64,000 bases of DNA from the NCBI GenBank assembly GCA_033807775.1, contig CM066319.1, positions 161,324,983 through 161,388,982 of the forward strand, read 5' to 3'. Source of the DNA: Saussurea involucrata. Lineage: Eukaryota > Streptophyta > Magnoliopsida > Asterales > Asteraceae. A program made the translations under genes and the position numbers. The notes below the pieces were generated by a model. The model was not told the DNA's origin. It saw nothing but the letters and a program-made list of their open reading frames with translations, and made no database searches. Below are positions 1-10,688 of this stretch, piece by piece. Within the stretch, counting starts at the first letter, position 1, and each line of letters opens with the position of its first letter.

Positions 1-294
1 AGGTCTAACCCTCATTTTCTGTTTTAAAAATTATGTATTCCAGGTGGTGATTCCAGTAAGAACAAGTAATTAGAATACTTGTTGGCTAGCTTTGGAGAAG
101 ATTATCATCATGATGCTACGGATGCTTTTGTAGTTATAATTTTGTTATCATTATGTAATTCAAAGTGGATCAAGTTGTAATGAATTTTTATGTTCAGACT
201 TTAGATGGGACCAAATGTGAATGATGAAGTAATTTGTCGTAAATATGTTATGGAATGTATGTTATATGTATGTTTCGTTTTGCGGGATGTTACA
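1..294 (+). mobile_element. Probable 3' part of a Ty3/gypsy LTR
   Basis: The stretch ends in CGGGATGTTACA (283-294), the same style of end (GGGacGTTACA, GGGTGTTACA) as the well-supported gypsy LTRs elsewhere in this window. It also has a CAGGT acceptor-like site near 42-46, at a place comparable to the TTTCAGGT of those LTRs. No primer-binding site follows, so it would be a 3' or solo LTR. The 5' part lies outside the window, so no target-site duplication can be tested. If right, it sits in the intron upstream of the CCoAOMT exons. It could also be plain intron. Confidence 0.4.
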
Positions 295-321
295 GGTCAT
301 TGTTCAGGTTTGAATTTGACC

Positions 322-324
<3 letters not shown>

Positions 325-367
<43 letters not shown>
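325..367. repeat. (TA)n microsatellite, about 21 units
   Basis: Uninterrupted alternating TA run in the sequence before the first CCoAOMT exon of the window. It lies in what should be intron. Confidence 0.9.
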
Positions 368-369
<2 letters not shown>

Positions 370-465
370 AAGGGTTAAAATGAGAATTTAAATGATAAAA
401 AGGTTGAAAACATAAGATATATAACTAAACAAAGGTTTGTACTTTCTGTTTACGGTATGAAATAG

Positions 466-1229
466 GAACCTAATGACCACGTCTGCCGACGAAGGCCAAT
501 TTCTGAACCTCCTTCTGAAGTTGATCAATGCCAAGAACACCATGGAGATCGGTGTTTACACTGGTTATTCCCTTCTGTCGACGGCTCTAGCACTTCCCGA
601 TGATGGAAAGGTAATTAAGATGACATTTTACGATCTAAAGGGATTTTGGAAAACAATTGGGAGATTCCCTAAATGGTATGTTTAATTATGTGTTTCAGAT
701 ATTGGCTTTGGATATCAATCGTGAAAATTACGAAATTAGCCTTCCCATCATTGAGAAGGCCGGTGTTGCTCACAAGATTGACTTTAGAGAAGGTCCCGCT
801 CTTCCTGTTCTTGACCTAATGATCGAAGATGTAAGTATTATAAATTCTTTTATCCAAAATGCCCTTATATAATCATAGTGTATGAATCATTATTTTACTT
901 TTATTTATGAATTGTTGGTTTTTATATATTTACAGGAAAAATTTCATGGAAGTTTTGATTTCATTTTCGTGGATGCTGACAAAGACAACTATCTTAACTA
1001 CCACAAGAGGTTACTTGATCTTGTCAAGATCGGTGGAGTGATTGGATATGATAACACCCTTTGGAACGGATCGTTGGTTGCACCACCAGATGCACCTCTT
1101 AGGAAATATGTTAGGTACTATAGAGACTTCGTGTTGGAACTTAACAAGGCATTGGCTGTTGATCCTAGAGTCGAGATCTGTCAACTCCCCGTTGGTGATG
1201 GAATTACTTTATCTCGTCGTATTAGCTAA
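466..1229 (+). CDS. CCoAOMT: Caffeoyl-CoA O-methyltransferase, 3' exons (partial gene)
   Basis: SAM-dependent, metal-dependent methylation of caffeoyl-CoA to feruloyl-CoA, a cytosolic step of the phenylpropanoid/lignin pathway. Three exons join without stops: 466-610, 699-830 and 936-1229 (TAA 1227-1229), with introns 611-698 and 831-935, both GT..AG. They encode about 190 residues, from NLMTTSADEGQ to the end; the family is about 245 residues, so the N-terminal 55-60 residues lie upstream. Visible motifs are the SAM-binding EIGVYTGYS, the metal-binding VDADKDNY, YDNTLWNG, and the C-terminal LPVGDGITL. The first exon starts in codon phase 2 (the G of a split Trp codon), so ATG 473 is internal, not the start. 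All motifs are intact. Whether the gene works depends on the missing 5' exon, which a probable LTR (1-294) separates from these exons. Confidence 0.88.
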
Positions 1230-1549
1230 AGTAACGGGCTGATCATCAGAGGTGGTGGTCACTAGGTCACCCGTGGCTGGTGTTTCTCGTTGATGTTTAT
1301 GTTTCGAATTTGGTAAATTATTTCTATGGAGTTTAAGGCCTTAACTCCTTCGTTCTATATATAACTGTTTCCGTGTTCATGTTGTTTGTACTGAAAGAAC
1401 ATGTTATTATAATGCAAAATTATGATCATTTTATATAATTGTTTTACTGATTACAAATATTAATAAGTTATGAACTTTAGATACAATAACATAAAAAATA
1501 TGACCGAAATAACTTAGGTGGTGAAATAAATGCGTATGAAATTTAGATA
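1230..1549. other. 3' flank of CCoAOMT
   Basis: AT-rich sequence that probably holds the 3' UTR. No further gene seen. It ends in ATTTAGATA (1541-1549), the left copy of the target-site duplication of the next element. Confidence 0.5.
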
Positions 1550-2682
1550 GGAATTTAATTAAAATACCCAAAGTTTGACTTTGACTTACCAAAATACAAA
1601 ATACCCATTTTTTCCGCAAAGGGCCCCGCGATCGCGGGCTAGGGCCTACGTGGCACCCCTGTTGGGCCAAAGTGTCCCGCGGAGCCCCCCAACTATTGCC
1701 GCGGTGACACTTTTGGTCCTTCCCCGCGGAGATTGTCCGCGATAGGCCCACAATGGCCAAAAAATTACAATTTTGGTCCCTGTATTTGAACGAATCTTGC
1801 ATGCTTTTACTGTTTTTTTCCACAATTATTGTACTTTGAAGACCAATTTGTAGTTGAAATTCACTGGCATGTTTGAGATTTCATCCATAAATATCAGTAA
1901 AATGCAATTCACAATTCACACAATTCTATCCTTCTTTCTTGCTTTCTTTCACTTGCTTTCTTTCTTGCTTTCTTGCTTTCTTTTTTCAGTAAACAAATGG
2001 CATCGTCATCTAACCCATCGTCTATACCTGAAAGAATGCCACCTAAAATCCAGAAGGCGATAGCAGCAAAGGAAAAGAAGATAGACGAACTGACAGAAGA
2101 GTGGAAACAACTGATCGCCAGGAAGAATGTCCACTTGACAAGGATCGAAGTGGAAGAAAAGGAGATCAAAAGAGAATCATAAATTAAATAATTAACTATA
2201 ATAATATGAATTTTAAATATAAAAAATATTTTTTTATGTAGTGTATATGATATATATTAAAAAATATAAATCAAAAAAATTCAATATTGGGCTCATTTCG
2301 AACGTATCGAAAAGACGATTATAATGGTGTAACTTGTTAAAATTAAAACGTATTTTTTTAACGTATTTTAGTTAATAAACGATTATATGTGTTAAATGTA
2401 AAATTAAAATTATGAAAGTAAAAGGTATAAAGTAAAGTAAGTAAATAAGTATAGGGGTTGAAATTAAAGTGTAAATTTCAAATCAAAATATTCAAAAAAC
2501 AAACCATCGCGGGACACTACCTCGCGTTCGCGGGATGACAACTTTCAAAAATGGCAAAAATGGTCCCTGTTTGCGATCGCGGACCCTTTTTGCGGGAAAA
2601 ATGAGTATTTTGATAAAATCAGAAAGAAAATGGGTATTTTGGTAAGTCTAAGTTAAACTTTGGGTATTTTAATTAAATTACC
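1550..2682. mobile_element. Mutator-like foldback element, copy 1 (9-bp TSD)
   Basis: Terminal inverted repeats start GGAATTTAATTAAAATACCC (1550) and, on the opposite strand, GGTAATTTAATTAAAATACC (2682). The flanks are a perfect 9-bp duplication ATTTAGATA (1541-1549, 2683-2691), the size typical of Mutator-like elements. The terminal arms carry GC-rich blocks with GCGATCGC. The left arm is homologous to the arm of the element at 27109. The interior also holds a segment near 2400-2480 resembling the core of the element at 32890, and a short coiled-coil ORF (1997-2182). No transposase, so non-autonomous. Confidence 0.88.
1997..2182 (+). CDS. Small predicted coiled-coil ORF inside the foldback element
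   Basis: 61 codons from ATG 1997 to TAA. Not recognised. The first 15 residues are Ser/Pro-rich (MASSSNPSSIPERMPP). The rest is a charged, heptad-like helix (KIQKAIAAKEKKIDELTEEW and on) that would form a coiled coil. It is preceded by a pyrimidine-rich tract of CTTTCTTGCTTT repeats (about 1930-1985) ending in TTTTTTCAG, which looks like a 3' splice site, so it may be the last exon of a captured gene fragment. The alternative is chance. Confidence 0.3.
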   Translation: MASSSNPSSIPERMPPKIQKAIAAKEKKIDELTEEWKQLIARKNVHLTRIEVEEKEIKRES

Positions 2683-2909
2683 ATTTAGATAAGGGGCGAA
2701 TTTTTACAAAATCGGAAACTTTTTTGAGAGACTAAATAGTTGGATGTGAATTTTTCGTCAAAAAAGACCGATAAAACTAAAACAAAATTATATAAAATAG
2801 TTGTGGATGTGAATTTTTCGTCGAATTTTGGTCAAAACCGTGGGTCAAACTCACCGGGGCCGAGTTGGAAAGATGACCCATTGACACACCACATATCTTG
2901 TCTTTTTAA

Positions 2910-3198
2910 GGGGGTGCTTGGGAATGCTTTTTTTTTGACTTATTTGCTTATTGTTTTTCCTCGCCGCATATAAACTATTTTTAGTATTTGGATTGGAAAA
3001 AAGAAAAGTGTTTTATGATTTTCCTCCCCACAAATAAGTTGTTTTTGATAAGTTAATCCATTCTAACTTATTTGAAACTGCTTATAACTTATTAGTCAAA
3101 ATTACATTTTGACCCTAATTCCTTTTTAGCACGACATAAGTTGATCACTTTTAAAAATAAGCATAAGTTGTTTTAAATAAGCAATCCCAAACACCTCC
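2910..3198. mobile_element. Tourist-type (PIF/Harbinger) MITE
   Basis: 289 bp. Inverted ends are GGGGGTGCTTGGGAATGCTT and GGAGGTGTTTGGGATTGCTT. They are flanked by TAA on both sides (2907-2909, 3199-3201), the trinucleotide duplication of PIF/Harbinger elements. The interior is AT-rich with TTATTTGCTTA-like inverted motifs. No coding capacity. Confidence 0.8.
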
Positions 3199-3261
3199 TA
3201 AGAGTGAGCGGTTCTTGAATGGTTACTTAAAATCCAATAAAACCGAAACAATCTAATCAAA

Positions 3262-5227
3262 CTAGTCAGTATACCCGCGCGATGCGGTTGGTGGTAAATT
3301 TTTATTGGAAACCACACGCCTTTGTCCCGACGGTATCTAGGTTATTGGTATATTCCAAATGCATTATCAAAGCTAAGAAACTGAAAACTCAAGAAGAACA
3401 TCTAAGACCAAACGATAGAACAAATCCAGTTAACACGATTCATTGGTTTAAAAGTCCAGGGTTTGATTCAAAATGTGTTTAACTATTACAAAAAACACAA
3501 CTATAAACCAACCAAGGTCTCTTTTTACCATGGCCGACTCTTTTCTTCCTGTAAAAGATCCAATGAACTATATTGGCCTTGTGAATTGTCCGTCCATGTG
3601 CAGGACCTTCGTCACCTTGCTTGCTTAAGTGAGAGCCGGATTTGCCATCATCGGGTCTTCGTTTTATTAATGCCTCAAGGAGGACACGTTGATTTCACAA
3701 ATTATCTTGTTAGAACTTGTGATAATATTAGTTCTTTGTATCATATGAATTGGCTATTTGGCTCCGTCACTTAAATTCAACCATTTTTGTTCGTATTTTG
3801 GATGATTATAATCTTTTCAGTTGTTAAGTACAGACCATTAAGACTTAGTGAGCTTAATGGGACTCATAGATTATATAGACAACTGTGAAATTGTATAGTA
3901 TATAGTTATATTTTTTGGGGGTAGTTTTATTTTATATTATGCTAATCATATGGTGTCATTGCCATAAATACTTTCTGGGTCTGCCTCTGTTTAAGTATGT
4001 TGATGGGAGGAAATTTATGTAACAAACAAGACTCATAAAAACAATATATAGCTCATGTTAACAGATAACAAGTGATGTTATCATATGATTTACAGTTACT
4101 TAAATCTTGATTTTGAATTTGAATGCCCTCAAATAATTGTTATCACTGTTGTTGATCAAATTTGCAGACACTTACCATGATAAATTTAACTGTAAAACAA
4201 GAAAAAAATTGTTTTTACCAAGAATATGGAATACGATAGAAATTCAAGTATTTTCAACATTGTTAATCCTACTATTAGATAGCAATCCCATTCCAAATAG
4301 AATATAAGTGTGAAAAAGGTTTTAGAAAACGAACACAGGAAAGAACTATGTATAAGAGAAATACATAATGTCTGTCATCTATTCTCAAATCTTCTAATCT
4401 TAATCTTTCATTAGCTTTGTACTTTGAGAGTAATTTTCTATTAGGTGAACTTTTATAAAATAATCATTCACTAAGAGGGTGTTTGGTTTAGGCAAGATAA
4501 TTAAATGTGAACGAAAATGAAAATAACAAATTTACATTTTCTCAGTTTAACCTGGAATGGAAATTACGACTTACGACGAAAAGATCCATTGTATTATATA
4601 AAACTGCAAGTTTTTTATTTTCATTCCCATTAATTATCGTATAATACCTTCAAACAATTTCGTACTTAAAACAATTTTGATACCTGTTATACAATTAGAT
4701 TACACATACTAAAATGATAGTTTGCCTAAATGTATTTAAGGCAAATTCTGAATTGTAAATGATATCTCAATTAAAAAACTTTCATATAAAGTTTTACAAA
4801 CCTAATTTACAATCAACCAAAATGAAATAAATTTCTAACAGACTTGGAACAAAGGATGGAATTGTTCTTTGTGCCTTGGGTACTCCACAAGAAACAATCT
4901 AGCAGGATGATTAATTTGGTTTCCTACAGGTTCTTTAACGTCTTCCCATGCCCAACAAATTCTTACCCAAATTGTAGATGCATCAAAATCACTGGTGCAA
5001 ACAAGCCTCTCATTCTCTTGAGCTTCCAAAAATGGAGTTCACGTATCTGCAGAAATGGGTTCAAGGATTCATAGCAGGTCTAAGACTAAAATAAAAAAAA
5101 TATTTGAGATACAACAGCCAAATACAACGTTAGAGATCTTACCTTAAAAACTCATCATACATATCTACAACCTCGTACGTCGTTGCGGCTTCTCCGAAAA
5201 ACATTTGCTCGTAATAACATCCTCTTC
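3262..5227. other. Helitron interior, left part; exon-like pieces on the minus strand
   Basis: No recognisable gene. On the minus strand, 4835-5029 stays open (reading EAQENERLVCTSDFDASTIW and on) and has a GTAAG donor after its first third. The stretch near 5138-5210 reads EQMFFGEAATTYEVVDMYDE and ends in AAG|GTAAG. Such isolated exon-like pieces fit gene fragments captured by a Helitron, but the donor gene is not recognised. 3463-3774 (+) is open for 103 codons without known features. Confidence 0.25.
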
Positions 5228-7487
5228 TGTAAAGCCCGTGTCCCGGTATGGTTTTGATTTGATTAGTTTAATTATTTATTATTGTTGTTAAAGTGAATTT
5301 ATTTTAACGGGTATTGTCGAGTTAGACTTAGATAATAAAAGGTTGGGATTAAGGACTAACTTTAGAAAAGACTCTAACTCTAAGGTCTAAAAGTGACATT
5401 TTTTAAGAGAGTTTGCATGGGTCGGTTCTATACTCCCTTCCCCTCTCGTTTCTACCTCTCGTCCCACGCAAACAAGACCACAGAAACCCTAATCGCAGCC
5501 CTTCCCTTTCCTCCCTACCTGATGTCGCCGCTGAACCACCCCAGCGCCGCCGGAGCGCCGTCGCCACTTTTCTTGCCGGAGAGAGTAGAGTGCAGCGAAG
5601 AGAGAGAGAGAGAGGAGCAGCGAAGAGAGAGAGAGAGCATCGAGAGAGGGAGCAGGTCGGCTGTGGTTGCGGCGAGTAGTCGTCGAGGTAAGGTCCTTCT
5701 CCGCCCCTTTTTGTTTTTCTTTGTCGTCGTTGAACCACCGGAAGAACCACCGCCGCCGCCGTCATCCGTGGCTGCCGGCGGTGTGGCCACCAGCGCACAC
5801 CACCAGTTGTGGTGGTGGCCTTGTGCGTGGTCGGGGATGGTGGGTCGTGTATGTGTATGTGAAGGAAAGTCGAGTTGAGAATGGGTTTCGCGTTATTGTC
5901 TCGCCGAAATTTCGTAAACCGCCGCCGTCGCCGGTGACCACCGCTGCCGGAAGTGGCAGCGGGTGGTGCGCGGTTGTGACCATCCCTTTGTAACCTAATA
6001 ACACTAATCGCGTGAACCCTGGTGCAAGCCCGTATCAATTTTAATCGATCACGTAAACCGTTTTATAAAATCGTCATTTATGTGAAAAACGTCCTTCTGC
6101 CACTGTTTTGCGTCAACCATAACTTTTCTGTCGTAACTCCGATTGAGCCGAAACTGGCGCCCACGGTTCAAGCTCGTGGTCGGGCATGTTTTCCGTGTTT
6201 TAACGGAAAACTGGTTAGGCCTCTAGCTAGGTGGAAAAGTGGTCGTAAGTTCAGTGAATCGTCATTTTATGTAAAAGAAACTGCAGTTCGGTCACTGTTT
6301 TGCGTAAGCTGTAACTTTTTCCTCGTAACTCGGATTGGGGTGATTTCGGTGCCAAAAGTTCCCTTTTTGAGTCTATAAACTTGTCTGTGTTTTGTGCAAA
6401 ATCCAGTTCGGAACGTAGCTTAGGCCAAATCGTCGTTTTATGCTGATAAGTGCTGTTTTTCGCTGTTCTGCGGGCTGATCTTATAAAATCCGTAATTAAA
6501 TGTAGAAAAATCGTTAGGAGGTGTATAATATGTCCTTGGAACCCTAACTCAGAGTACTTTCTGGTCATGTAATTTAATTAAGGTTTTTCTGGGTTTAAAG
6601 AGGTCGAAACAGGTCCCGAACAGACCTGTTTGGCGAGAACGGGAAATAGTTTTAGTGACGGTTTAAGCGTGTGTCGTGTCATAGGGTCCGGGTCTCGTAT
6701 TGACACGTTTTAACATGCGTTTAGGTGCTGGAAAGTGACCGTAATTGTGAAGCTTGAATTGTATTGTTAAGCTAGGCGCGCATTCGAGGTGAGTTCTCTC
6801 ACTATATCTAATAACGGTTGTTTTATCATTGCTGTAGTACGTGTGTGGTAGCTTTATGTGATTGTGTTGTGGAACTAGGTAGTGGGGTGTCTAGTTGATA
6901 CTATGTTGCCATGTTAACTCGGTGGGACCGAGGATCCGGCGGGGCCGGGGATTTTATACGCGGGTGGCGTAGAGACTCGGTGGGACCGAGGATCCAGCGG
7001 GGCCGAAGGTTTTATACGCGGGGCGTAGAGACTCGGTGGGACCGGGGATTCGGCGGGGCCGAAGATGTTATCATGTGGTCGGTGGGACCGACTTGTGCCT
7101 TTTTAGGTGGGTGGGTGTGGATATACATGTTTATGATTTGTTCGTAGACCTGTATGATCGTTTATGTGTCACTATCGGTTTTAGGGGTAGTGTGAAATAA
7201 CTGTATTATTTATGGTGTTTGAATTCACTAAGCTTCGTGCTTACCCTTTCCCATAAATTGTGGTTTCAGGTCCAAGCGGCTCCAAGGCGTGATGAGTACA
7301 CACTGGCGCGCGAGGAGAGCTGGTTGATTTATGGATTTAATATTTAAACATTTATTCCGCTGGTTTTAATTTATAAAGATATTAATTATGTGTTTGCAAA
7401 TGAAGCGTTGGTATCAATTAATGAGTTGTTATAAATGAATTGTTTTTTTTAAAATTTAAATTTGTTTGTAATTTTTGGGACGTTACA
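5228..7487 (+). repeat. 5' LTR of the Ty3/gypsy element
   Basis: 2260 bp, TG..CA ends. It contains a GA-rich tract (about 5597-5635), GC-rich proline/glycine-like open frames that are not genes, and a minisatellite at 6917-7092. Nearly identical to 13879-16138. Confidence 0.93.
6917..7092 (+). repeat. Minisatellite in the 5' LTR
   Basis: Three units of about 56-58 bp starting ACTCGGTGGGACCG at 6917, 6975 and 7031, plus a partial fourth. Units alternate ACTCGGTGGGACCGAGG with GGCGGGGCCG and TTTTATACGCGG. The same array is in the 3' LTR from 15568. Confidence 0.85.
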
Positions 7488-7490
7488 ACT

Positions 7491-7502
7491 TGGTATCAGA
7501 GC
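7491..7502 (+). other. Primer-binding site (tRNA-iMet) of the Ty3/gypsy element
   Basis: TGGTATCAGAGC, complementary to the 3' end of plant initiator methionine tRNA, three bases after the LTR end. It sets the plus orientation of the element. Confidence 0.93.
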
Positions 7503-8391
7503 ACAGCTTGAGTGAATCAAACGCAACTCGGTGTGTTTGGTCTCAAGTTGCGACTGGGGAATTTTCAAATTCTTTATTAAATCTTTTTGGAAATAAAAGA
7601 AAAAGTAAAAACCCGTTCGAGGAACGGTGATCGAGGGCGCAGTGTGTACAGTCAGTCGGAGCCGAAGGGAAAGGTACAATGCTTAGTGTTTTATTGCTTT
7701 CTAGATCATAGAGTATGCATGCTAGATTGCCTGTTGTGGACACTATGCTGTATGTTGAACTACTTGCTATTAGGAAATTATGCTAATTATGATAGGTTAC
7801 TAAGTGGATGCCCTCTAGGTTGTATGCAGTAAGAGATTTATAGCCTTAGAATATTCGATTTAGTTCTATTGCGCAGCTCTTGTTTGAGTCCAACCGTTCT
7901 AGGATAAAGTCTTGTATTCGACTGTCTATTTGTTTCGCACTGCATATAATCGGGTATTCGCGAGGTCACCCGTTATAATTAGTAGGGATTCGGTAGTAGC
8001 AAGGGTAGTGGGATAAGAGGAAGTTCCTAGAGAGCTGAGAAGGGTGTTTATGTATGAGTACATGTGCTAGATTGCTTTCTAGAACATAGGAGTATGTATG
8101 CTAAATTGCTTGGTGCTTGTTACACTGTATTGCATGTCTGCTGCTTGCTATTAGAGATTTGGCAGTAGCAAGGGTAGTGGTTTGGATGGAATTCCTAGGG
8201 AGCTAGGAAGAGCAAGTATATATGCCGGTGCGGGCATATGTGTGTAGTTGCGGCAAGAAGCTACTTGGACCCCTCGGGATGGGACTCGGAACGAGCGATG
8301 ATAGGCGTGGAAGGTAGTAGTAGAGCTCCTACTACCGGAAGCACATGATCAATGCTCGAGTCGGGGAAGTCACGAGGAATCCAAGGAGTTG
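7503..8391 (+). other. 5' internal region of the Ty3/gypsy element, non-coding
   Basis: No gag is recognised. Two imperfect copies of a segment lie here (about 7690-8040 and 8070-8215). Each has CTAGA-TCATA/ACATAGGAGTATG, GCTTGCTATTA and GTAGCAAGGGTAGTGG, which indicates an old tandem duplication. The stretch ends with AGTTG, the target duplication of the nested solo LTR. Confidence 0.5.
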
Positions 8392-10688
8392 TGTAAAGCC
8401 CGTATCCCGGTATGTAATTTCTTTTATTAATTCTTTTCTTTTAAGTTTGATTTAAGGTGGTTTCCGTTAACGGGGTTAGTCGAGTTAGACCTAATCGAAA
8501 AAAAAAATGTCGAAATTTTGGTTAGTTGCGAGAAAGTTAAGTTGAGGGACCATTTGTGTCAAGGGACAAAACTTAAACTATATTTCGGCCCATGATTCCT
8601 TAAACCAATTCCATATTTGTGGCTTGGTGTTTGTGGCGTGAATGGCAAGAAAGCAAAGAAACCTATTAGAAACCATAAGAAAACCTACGGCCACCCCCCC
8701 TCCCCTTGGTGTTCGGCCGGTCGTGAAAGAAGAAAAAGAGCCGAGAGTGAGAGAGAGGTAGCGAGAAGAGAGAGAGGAAGAGAACAAGAGAAACGAAGAG
8801 AGAGAGAGAGACGCCGGAGGATCGTCGCTGCTGCCGCCGGAGGCCGCCGCCAACACCACCTTTCGTCGGAGAAGTCGAGGGGAAGAGGGTAGACGTCGCA
8901 AGGTAAGTCGTCTCTTCGTTTCGTTTCGCTTTCCTTTCCTTTTTCGTTTTTCCGGTGGAACAACCACCGCCGCACGCCGCCGCTGTGGTGGCCGTGGGTG
9001 GGCGGAGGGTTGTGTGGGTGTATGTGTCATTTTGCGTGGGACGATCGGGAGTAAGGAGAGCGGTGGTGTGAGGATGGAGTGGTGTGTGCGTGAGGGTGTG
9101 CGTGCGTGTGCGTGTATATAAGAGTCGCCGGAAATACCGCCGCCGCCGGTGACCACCACGGCCGGAGATGGCAGTGGGTGGTGCCGGGTGTTGTTCAGTT
9201 TCGTTAACCCGTAATAGCTAAACCCTAACCCGAAACCTTAATCACGTTACCGTTTATAAAATCGTTATTTTATGAAAATTAAAGTGTGCTGTCCAGTTTT
9301 CATGTAACCATAACTTTTCCGTCGTAACTCCGTTTGAGCCGAAACTGGCGCCCACGGTTCAAGTTCATGGTCGAGCACGTTTTCCGTGTTTTAGCAAAAA
9401 ACTGGTTCGGTCTCTAACTGGGCGGAAAAGTGGTCGCAAGTTCGGTATTTCGTCATTTCATGTGAAAACTTCTGGAATCTGCCTTGATCTTGCGAAAACC
9501 ATAACCTTCTGCTCGTAACTCGGTTTGGGGTGAAACCGGTGTCAAAAGTTCCCTTTTTGAGTCTAGAAACTTTTCTGTGTTTTGTGCAAAACCCAGTTCG
9601 GGACGTAGCATGGGTCGATTTGTCGTTTTATACTGAAGGGTGCTGAATTCCGCTGTTCCGGAAACTGTTTTTGTAAAATCCGTAGTAAATTGTAGAAAAA
9701 TCGTTAGGAGGCGTATAATATGTCCTTGGAACCCTAACTCAGAGTACTTTTTGGTCACGAAATAATATTGGGAATTTTCTGGGTTTAAAGGGGTCGAAAC
9801 AGGTCCCGAACAGACCTGTTTAGTGAGAACGGAAAAATAGTTTTAGTGACGGTTTAAGCGTGTGTCTTGTCATAGGGTCCGGGTCTCGTATTGACACGTT
9901 TTAACATGTATTTAGGTGCTGGGAAGTAACCGTATTTGTGAAGCTTGAATTGTGTTATTAAGCTGGGCGCGCATTCGAGGTGAGTTCTCTCACTGTGTGG
10001 TTAGGGGTTGTATGCATGTCATAATAGTTTGTATGTACTATTGTTTTTGTGGTGTGAACTAGTTGTTTGTGGTGTGTAATATTTGATTGGTTTGAATGCT
10101 TGGTATAAATGTGTTACATTACAATTCGGTGGGACCGAGGCCTCGATGGTACTGAGGTGTTGGTTACATTACAATTCGGTGGGACCGAGGCCTCGATGGT
10201 ACTGAGGTGTTGGTTACATTACAATTCGGTGGGACCGAGGCCTCGATGGTACTGAGGTGTTGGATACATTACAATTCGGTGGGACCGAGGCCTCGATGGT
10301 ACTGAGGTGTTGGATACATAATTACTTGTAGATGTTTACTCGTTTTATGTATCTGTGATGTTGTTGCTTATGTGCGGATAGGGGTGATGTGTATATAATT
10401 CCTATCTGCGCATGTGTTGGAATTCACTAAGCTTCGTGCTTACCCTTTCCCAATAAACTGTGGTTTCAGGTACGGGCGGCTCCAAGGCGTGACGAGTACA
10501 CACTGGCGCGCGAGAAGAGCTGGTTGCTTTATGATTTTAATAATTAAACGTTTATTCCGCTGGTTTTATTTTATAAAGATATTAATTATGTGTTTGCAAA
10601 CGAAACGTTGGGATCATTTATTGAGTTGTTATCAATGAAATGTTTATTTTAAAATTTTAAATTTGCTTGTAATTTTTGGGACGTTACA
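8392..10688 (+). mobile_element. Nested solo LTR of the same Ty3/gypsy superfamily
   Basis: 2297 bp, starting TGTAAAGCCCGTATCCCGG and ending GGGACGTTACA. It is flanked by a perfect duplication AGTTG (8387-8391, 10689-10693). No PBS follows it, so it is a solo LTR left by LTR-LTR recombination after an insertion into the interior of the outer element. It is clearly related to the outer LTRs over most of its length. It differs strongly in the first 600 bp and in its minisatellite, so it belongs to a sister subfamily. Confidence 0.93.
10114..10313 (+). repeat. Minisatellite, four 50-bp units, in the solo LTR
   Basis: Four almost identical units at 10114, 10164, 10214 and 10264. Each contains TTACATTACAATTCGGTGGG, ACCGAGGCCTCGATGGTACT and GAGGTGTTGG. 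The only visible change is T/A at the start of unit four. Such homogeneity suggests recent expansion. Confidence 0.95.

Noticed and set aside
3463..3774. 103-codon plus-strand ORF as a host gene
   Set aside because: No recognised motif, no partner exons, and it lies inside a probable Helitron.
4470..4690. Possible hAT-type MITE with GGGTGTTTGGTTT and an inverted TGTTTGAAGG
   Set aside because: The inverted match is weak and no flanking duplication could be read.
5403..6038. Long overlapping open frames on both strands in the gypsy LTR, repeated at 14065-14691
   Set aside because: They are GC-rich, low-complexity Arg/Pro/Gly products of GA- and CCG-rich LTR sequence, occur in both LTRs, and show no domain.
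8578..9159. 193-codon minus-strand frame in the solo LTR
   Set aside because: Low-complexity composition, opposite to the LTR's sense, and disrupted in the sister LTRs.
10089..10320. Regularly repeated units suggestive of a CRISPR-like array
   Set aside because: Units are contiguous with no unique spacers; it is a minisatellite in an LTR.
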